Below are positions 58,904 through 64,000 of a DNA stretch of 64,000 nucleotides, piece by piece (position 1 is the first letter of the stretch; each line of letters begins with the position of its first letter). Location of the stretch: positions 795,864 through 859,863 of the forward strand of contig JAJEKV010000042.1 of the NCBI GenBank assembly GCA_021234155.1, in the 5' to 3' direction. The position numbers and the translations under genes were made by a program. This DNA comes from Isoetes taiwanensis. Its lineage: Eukaryota; Streptophyta; Lycopodiopsida; Isoetales; Isoetaceae. Below the pieces are notes generated by a model. The model was not told the DNA's origin and searched no databases. It saw only the letters and a list, made by a program, of their open reading frames with translations.

Positions 58904-59924
58904 GCCTTGCTAGATTCAACTTGAAAAAGCCTTTGAAGAAAAGGCAGCAGGGACAGAGACTGTAGCTAAGTAAAAGAAGAAAAGCAGCAAATTACCACCA
59001 ATGGCTGCCCTTTCTTTTACTCCCAGAACTCAGCCTAACAGGGATGATTTGGTATGAGCAGGGCTCTGCAAGGGCGGAATACTTAGAAAAAGAAGGTCCT
59101 ACAGATCCGCACAAAAGAAGCTCCATAAAATGGGTGAGAAAGATCAACTGACTAAATGTTACCTGCTACTATCTGGAATACTCGGCTTTGAAAAACCATC
59201 TTCTGGCAAGATTCGGCTTATATAGGCAGCAAACAAATTACCGGACCGCTATCTCGGTGACTCCTTGCTCATCGATTTTGCCACCTGGGCTTGAAACCGC
59301 AGATCTGACCACGCCTGAAGGCGTGTTGAAGCAGATAAAACGTGGCTTCCTCTGCTATTTTTCTCCAAAAAATTTCCCCCCCTTATTTTTTTCCCCGGAC
59401 GGGAATCCAAAGAATATGAGAATCCAATTTTGGCGAGAATCGATTATATAAGTGTAGATAAGGCTCTATTTTTACAAAGAAAGAAAGGAGCTTCCAAAAG
59501 CTCAGCCTTGTGATAATGTCATTTTAAATGGTAACTTTACTATTAGTGGAGCCATACATACAGTGAACACACAACTTTTGTTGTACCTCTAGGGAGCACG
59601 ACATTATTTGGGCGGCATCTTGCAAAATCTTATTGCGCTGGTAGCTTGGTTGCATGTAAAGCTCTTTTGTTATTTCTCTATTTTAACTGTCGTGCAAAGT
59701 GGTAAAGTGACAAAATGTAGATCTACGTGATCATCTTGAAATCAGAAACTGACTGTCTCACATTGTTCATGCCTTTGAAAGTGTTAGAAAATTGAGTTCA
59801 AAGAAATATATTTCAATGATCACTTGCTAGACTTAGGCACCTTCGGTTTATTTAATTTCACAGACTTGGCACAAATCCGAATATCAAACATACCATAGAC
59901 ACAATTTTAATTCATTCAGTGCAC
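58904..59924. other. Unassigned region
   Basis: No gene recognised; a short open frame at 59188-59451 has no similarity that I can name. Confidence 0.35.
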
Positions 59925-60199
59925 TGTAACAAAGGATCGGGATGCAACTGGATGCAACTCCAACTTACACTAGTGCCGAGAGCCCAAGTGATCCGGCTTG
60001 TTGGCAATCTTCTCCACTTTTTCTTTCATCAATCCGGCTTGTTTTTCTTTCGATTCTCCCTCTCTTTTTATCCTTCGAAAAATCTCCACCGAGTTAGTAG
60101 TTACTAATTTTAACTTCAAATTCATATCCAAAGGAAAAGTCCTAGCCCATCTTGTAGTGAACAAGTTTGTATTCCATGAATTTGCCATGAGTTTCAACA
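59925..60199 (-). repeat. Probable 3' LTR of the copia element (end uncertain)
   Basis: On the minus strand the end of pol is followed by TGAAGGGGAA, a polypurine tract, then TGTTGAAACTC at 60199, a typical LTR start. The far end was not fixed: the other LTR is outside the window, so about 59,925 is a guess. Confidence 0.5.
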
Positions 60200-60206
60200 T
60201 TCCCCT

Positions 60207-61495
60207 TCATGACAAATTCTTTTTTCTGTCTGTATTCTGTACTTCATCTTCAACTAGTAATTTTGATTTGAAGTATGAGAACTTTGAGACAGGTAGAGGT
60301 TTTGTGAATATGTCAGCCACTTGCTCTGAAGTTTGGACATATTTTAGCTGCAATGTTTTATCTTCCACCATGTTTCGAATGAAATGCATGCTCATCTCTA
60401 TATGCTTTGTTCTTTCATGGAACACTGGATTTTTTGCTATAGCCATACAGCTTAACTGTCTGTGTATAATATGGTGGAATCCTTTTGTGGGAATCCAATT
60501 TCTTCTAACAATCTTCTCAACCACATTATTTCTCTTGATGCAAGGGATGCTGCTGCATACTCCGCTTCTGCAGAGGACATTGCCACAGCGCTTTGCTTTT
60601 TACTTCTCCAAGCAATAATATTCCTGTCCAGCATTACAACATACACAGATGTTGTCCCCTCCCAATCTGCATCTACATATGCATGTAATTTCAACTCATC
60701 AGAATCATCATATTTATAAGTTAAACCCTGTTCTTGAGTCCCTTTTAAGTATCTCAGAATACGTTTTGCTGCCAACCAATGTGCCTTGCCTGGATTGTTG
60801 CAAAATCTGCTCAAAAGATTTACTCCAAATGCAATATCAGGCCTTGTGTTATTGGATATATAAAGCAGACAGCCAATTAGCTCCCTATAAGGTGTTTCTT
60901 CCATTTCTAACTTTTCTGCTTCTGTAACAGGGCATTGTTCTATTGATAGCTTCTGTCCTGGAACCAATGGAGTACTCACACTGTTTGCATTCTCCATATT
61001 AAATCTGCTTAAGATATTACTGATGTACCTGCTTTGTGTTAGCTTTAATATTTTTGTTCTCCTGTCTCTTAAAACTTCCATTCCAAGGAACTGCTTCAAC
61101 GACCCTGTCATTTTAAATCTTTGTTTTAAAACTTCCTTGCAAATTTCCAGAATCTTGTCACTGTTTGCTACTAAGATACAGTCGTCCACATACAGGGCAA
61201 GAATAGAGTATTCACTGCCACGTTTCAACATGTACAAGTTCCCATCATAATTTAATTTTGTGAATCCTTGTTTTTTAAGAAATCTGTCCATGCAGAAGAA
61301 CCACTGCCTTGGCGATTGTCTTAACCCATATACAGCCCGCTTTAGCTTCCACACTTCATCTTTATTAGTTTCGGAGCTGTTCTCTAAACCTGGAGCTTGA
61401 TACATGTAGATGTCCTCTTCAAGCTCTGCATTTAAAAATGCGGTTTTAACGTCCATATGATGGACTTCAAGATCCAGGGCATTAGCAATATCCAA
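60207..61495 (-). pseudogene. copia reverse transcriptase and RNase H
   Basis: The reverse transcriptase carries HHMDVKTAFLNAELEEDIYM (catalytic Asp), VYGLRQSPRQW and the YVDD box in ILALYVDDCILVAN. RNase H follows with LHAYVDADWEG, SKKQSAVAMSSAEAEYAAA and ILYTDS. The segment after DADWEG is shorter than usual (the D..TRRSTSG part is compressed). A frameshift near 60,490 moves the C-terminus (IAKNPVFHERTKHIEMSMHF, VADIFTKPL) to another frame ending at 60207. Confidence 0.9.
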
Positions 61496-61541
61496 GAGTA
61501 CTCAGATGCTTGTGAACTTGACTAATGGTGAGAATGTCTCA

Positions 61542-61955
61542 TCATATCTTCTGAGAATAACCCTTGGCTACTAATCTTGCCTTGAATCTTTTAGAGCCAT
61601 CGGCTTCCTGCTTTATTCTGAATATCCATTTACTGCCTATTATATTTTTATCTTTTGGCCTTTTTACAACTTCAAAAGTGCCTGTATCTTTAAAAGACTG
61701 CAATTCGTCATCCATGGCTTTTCTCCACCTATTTGCTTCAGAACTATTTATAGCCTCTTTAAAATTAGATGGTACGTTTGGCTCTAATATGGTCATAATG
61801 GATAAAGTCCTTTTATTTCTCTTGCTTTTTCCTGCTAGGTCTCTACCATACGTTTGAGAATCATGCTGGACCATTTCCTGTAATTTTTCAACTTCTCCTT
61901 TTCTTTTCTTTTTTTGTGTCTGTACGTTCCTGCTGAGTTGGCTGTGGCGGCTCAC
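61542..61955 (-). pseudogene. copia pol linker and start of reverse transcriptase
   Basis: Continuation of pol in a second frame. WRKAMDDELQSFKDTGTFEV and GSKWIFRIKQEADGSKRFKA, then RLVAKGYSQ, mark the N-terminal fingers of copia reverse transcriptase. One extra A in the codon after GYSQ shifts the frame near 61,555. Confidence 0.9.
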
Positions 61956-63825
61956 GACTTGTCTGTGATTCTATTGGTGGTGGCTCATTTTCATTTGCTT
62001 GTGATTCTATTTCTGCAACTTCTGTATCCAGATCTATGATATCTTCAGTACTGTCTTGCACATCGCCTGCTTCAATATCTTTGTTATCTTCTTCATCTGA
62101 CTCATCTATTTCTATGATATTGTCATGTACAGGTTTTGTTTTGGAGGCGTCTCCTTTCCCAGGCTTATGTTTATACAATGAAAACTCATCAAATTTTACA
62201 TCCCTGCTTATAACAATTTTATGAGCATCTGGCACATACATTCTGTAAGCTTTAGACTCTTCGTCATATCCCACAAGATATGCCAATTTAGCCCTATCGT
62301 CCAACTTTTTCCTTTTTTCTTTTGGAATGTGTACATACCCTAAGCATCCATACGCCTTGAACATCCCATAATCTTCAGCATCATATGTATTATGCCACAA
62401 CTGATCTGGAATATTTCCATCTATACTAGCAGATGGAAGTTTATTTTGGATAAGATATGCAGTTTTTTGTGCTTCTTCCCAAAATGAATTCGGTAGGCCA
62501 GCATGCTTGAGCATTGCTCTCACCGCATTCATAACAGTTCGATTCTTTCTTTCCGCAACTCCATTCTGTTGGGGTGAATACACACAGGTTAGTTGCTGTT
62601 TGATTCCCCTAATTTTGCAGTAATTTTTGAACTCGTTCGATACAAATTCACCCCCCCTGTTGGTTCTTAAACATTTCAATTTCCTTCCTGTTTGTCTCTC
62701 AACTTCATTCACATAAATTTTGAAGGCTTCGAATGCTTGAAATTTTGAGGATAAACAGTAGCACTTCCCTTTTCGACTGTAGTCATCTACAAAGGAGACA
62801 AAATATCTTTTACCTGTTCTTCCCCTCACATTTAAAGGCCTACAAATGTCTGCATGTATCAATTCTAGTATACTAGTGGCTCTTTTTGCAGATTTAGGAA
62901 AGGGTAGTCGGGTGATTTTTCCAAGTAGACACCCTTGACATAAGAAACTACTGCATCCATCATCTGAACATTGTATTAAGCCTTTCTTCCTCATGAACTT
63001 AATATTATTCACATTCACATGAGCTAATCTGTTATGCCAGAGTTTAGTGTCAGGACATGAGACTACATTTATATTATTTGCACTTGAGGATCCATTTGTG
63101 AACTGAAATAATTTGCCCACTCGTTTAGCAAAAAACTTGATTTTATTTCCAAGCAACACTTTACATCCCATCTTTTCAAATACAAGCTTGAATCCAAGAT
63201 CCACAAGCTGGCTGACCGAAATCAGATTTTTAACTAATGTAGGAACACACAGTACATTCTCTACGTCTACTATTTTTCCATCAAGATCAAACAGTTGCAG
63301 CAGTCCATTCCCTTCCACCTTTTGTAAGTCACCATTTCCCAGTTGAACATGAGTGGTTGAGCTATCTTTAATGTCTTTGAGGATGTCCGTAGATCCTACT
63401 ACGGTTCTTTCTGCTCCACTATCAACGACAAAGACATTCGCATCATGATCATTTTCAGGTTTTAAAACATAAGTGGAAAAAATTGAACTGTGTTTTACCT
63501 CCTCTTCTAGATTTTTGTCTGTCTCATATTCCTGAGCCAGATTGATTCCTGCTTTCCGTCCGTGTCCTCTTTCCCTATTCCCTCGACCACTTCTTCCCTT
63601 ACCTCTTCCTCTTGGCATCGGACATTCATGTGACATATGTCCCCTTCCTCCACACGTGAAGCAACTAATTTCTTTGCTTGCAAGCTTTGGGCAGTTCCAC
63701 TTGAGATGCCCCATCTCGTGACAATAATAGCAAGGTCCAACTTCTGATTTTCTTTTTTGGCTTCCTTGCCTAATATCCGCAGAACTTGACTTTCCCTTGT
63801 CCTTGTATCTGCCTACATACAACAC
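61888..63825 (-). pseudogene. copia gag C-terminus, protease and integrase
   Basis: A 645-codon open stretch between a stop and a frameshift. It starts in the gag nucleocapsid, with two zinc knuckles (CYYCHEMGHLKWNC and CFTCGGRGHMSHEC) and an Arg/Gly-rich tail. The aspartic protease active site is VVDSGAERTVVG. The integrase zinc finger is LWHNRLAHVN...CQGCLLGK. The integrase core follows with LIHADICRPL, FVSFVDDYSR, and LRTNRGGEF where copia enzymes have LR(S/T)DxGGEF: the second catalytic Asp is Asn. YSPQQNGVAERKNRT supplies the catalytic Glu. So even apart from the frameshifts this integrase should be inactive. The stretch ends in an acidic linker (about 61,980-62,140) before reverse transcriptase. 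Confidence 0.9.
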
Positions 63826-64000
63826 TTATGTAGTCTCTTCCTCATTCTCATTGATCACCCCTTTTTGCTCTAATTCAGTTCTGACCATTCTTTCTGCATG
63901 GTCCTTATCCCTTGCCACATTTCTAATTAGCACAGCCAGATTTTCATACCTTGACACTGCTCGTGCAATAGCATTTATCTGAGCTTGCTCATTCATAGCA

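Larger units (their letters stand above)
60200..64000 (-). mobile_element. Ty1-copia retrotransposon, inactive, runs off the window
   Basis: Gag-pol in copia order (protease, integrase, reverse transcriptase, RNase H) on the minus strand. The 5' LTR, primer site and start of gag lie beyond 64000. Lesions: in-frame TAA at 63826-63828 in gag, frameshift in the A-rich run near 61,910, frameshift near 61,555, TGA near 61,505, and frameshift near 60,490. Separate coding pieces are described in their own entries. Confidence 0.95.

Overview
The window looks like nuclear DNA of a land plant with a large, transposon-rich genome. The clues are short GT-AG introns, a plant-type ATG2 gene, plant ABCG, VIM/ORTHRUS and KH-domain pseudogenes, and L1-type LINEs, Ty1-copia, MITE and TRIM elements. 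A fern (or another seed-free plant) is my best guess, because DUF7869-type transposon proteins are common there, but the species cannot be proved from sequence alone. The only clearly intact host gene is ATG2 (14625-21942, minus strand, 14 exons, 1888 codons in one continuous frame). Almost everything else is mobile DNA, gene relics or unassigned AT-rich DNA.

Layout. 1-1090: remnant L1-type LINE (minus). 5066-11710: a 6.6-kb transposon ('element 1') with perfect 26-bp terminal inverted repeats (TIRs), a GATA target duplication and two genes pointing inward. 14625-21942: ATG2. 23.7-25.3 kb: duplicated non-coding blocks. 25.3-27.2 kb: a second, GC-rich LINE relic with ORF1. 27.67-28.6 kb: SRA-domain (VIM/ORTHRUS) pseudogene. 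29246-37922: an 8.7-kb transposon ('element 2') with 30-bp TIRs and a TGAG duplication. 42.4 kb: possible Helitron 3' end. 43.6-44.1 kb: KH-protein pseudogene. 47389-49132: three tandem copies of a MITE with perfect 120-bp arms. 51292-51765: Mutator-like MITE. 54.0-54.85 kb: ABCG/PDR transporter pseudogene. 57961-58898: a young TRIM retrotransposon with nearly identical LTRs. 60.2-64.0 kb: a dead Ty1-copia element (minus) running off the window.

Main discovery candidate. Element 2 carries two divergent genes: a DUF7869-type putative transposase (minus), and a plus-strand gene encoding a ParB-like domain followed by a bacterial-type DNA N-methyltransferase (motif IV DIPYG, motif I LDAFSGSGTT). 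About 32 copies of a 16-bp palindrome, GGTATAAATTTATACC, occur inside the element and I saw none outside it. They lie in the shared promoter region, in three introns of the methyltransferase gene and just after it, in arrays with 28-32-bp periods. A ParB-like protein, a DNA methylase and arrays of a palindromic site inside one transposon suggest a self-recognition or self-marking system. This copy is inactivated by frameshifts and stops, so the claim concerns the family and not this copy.
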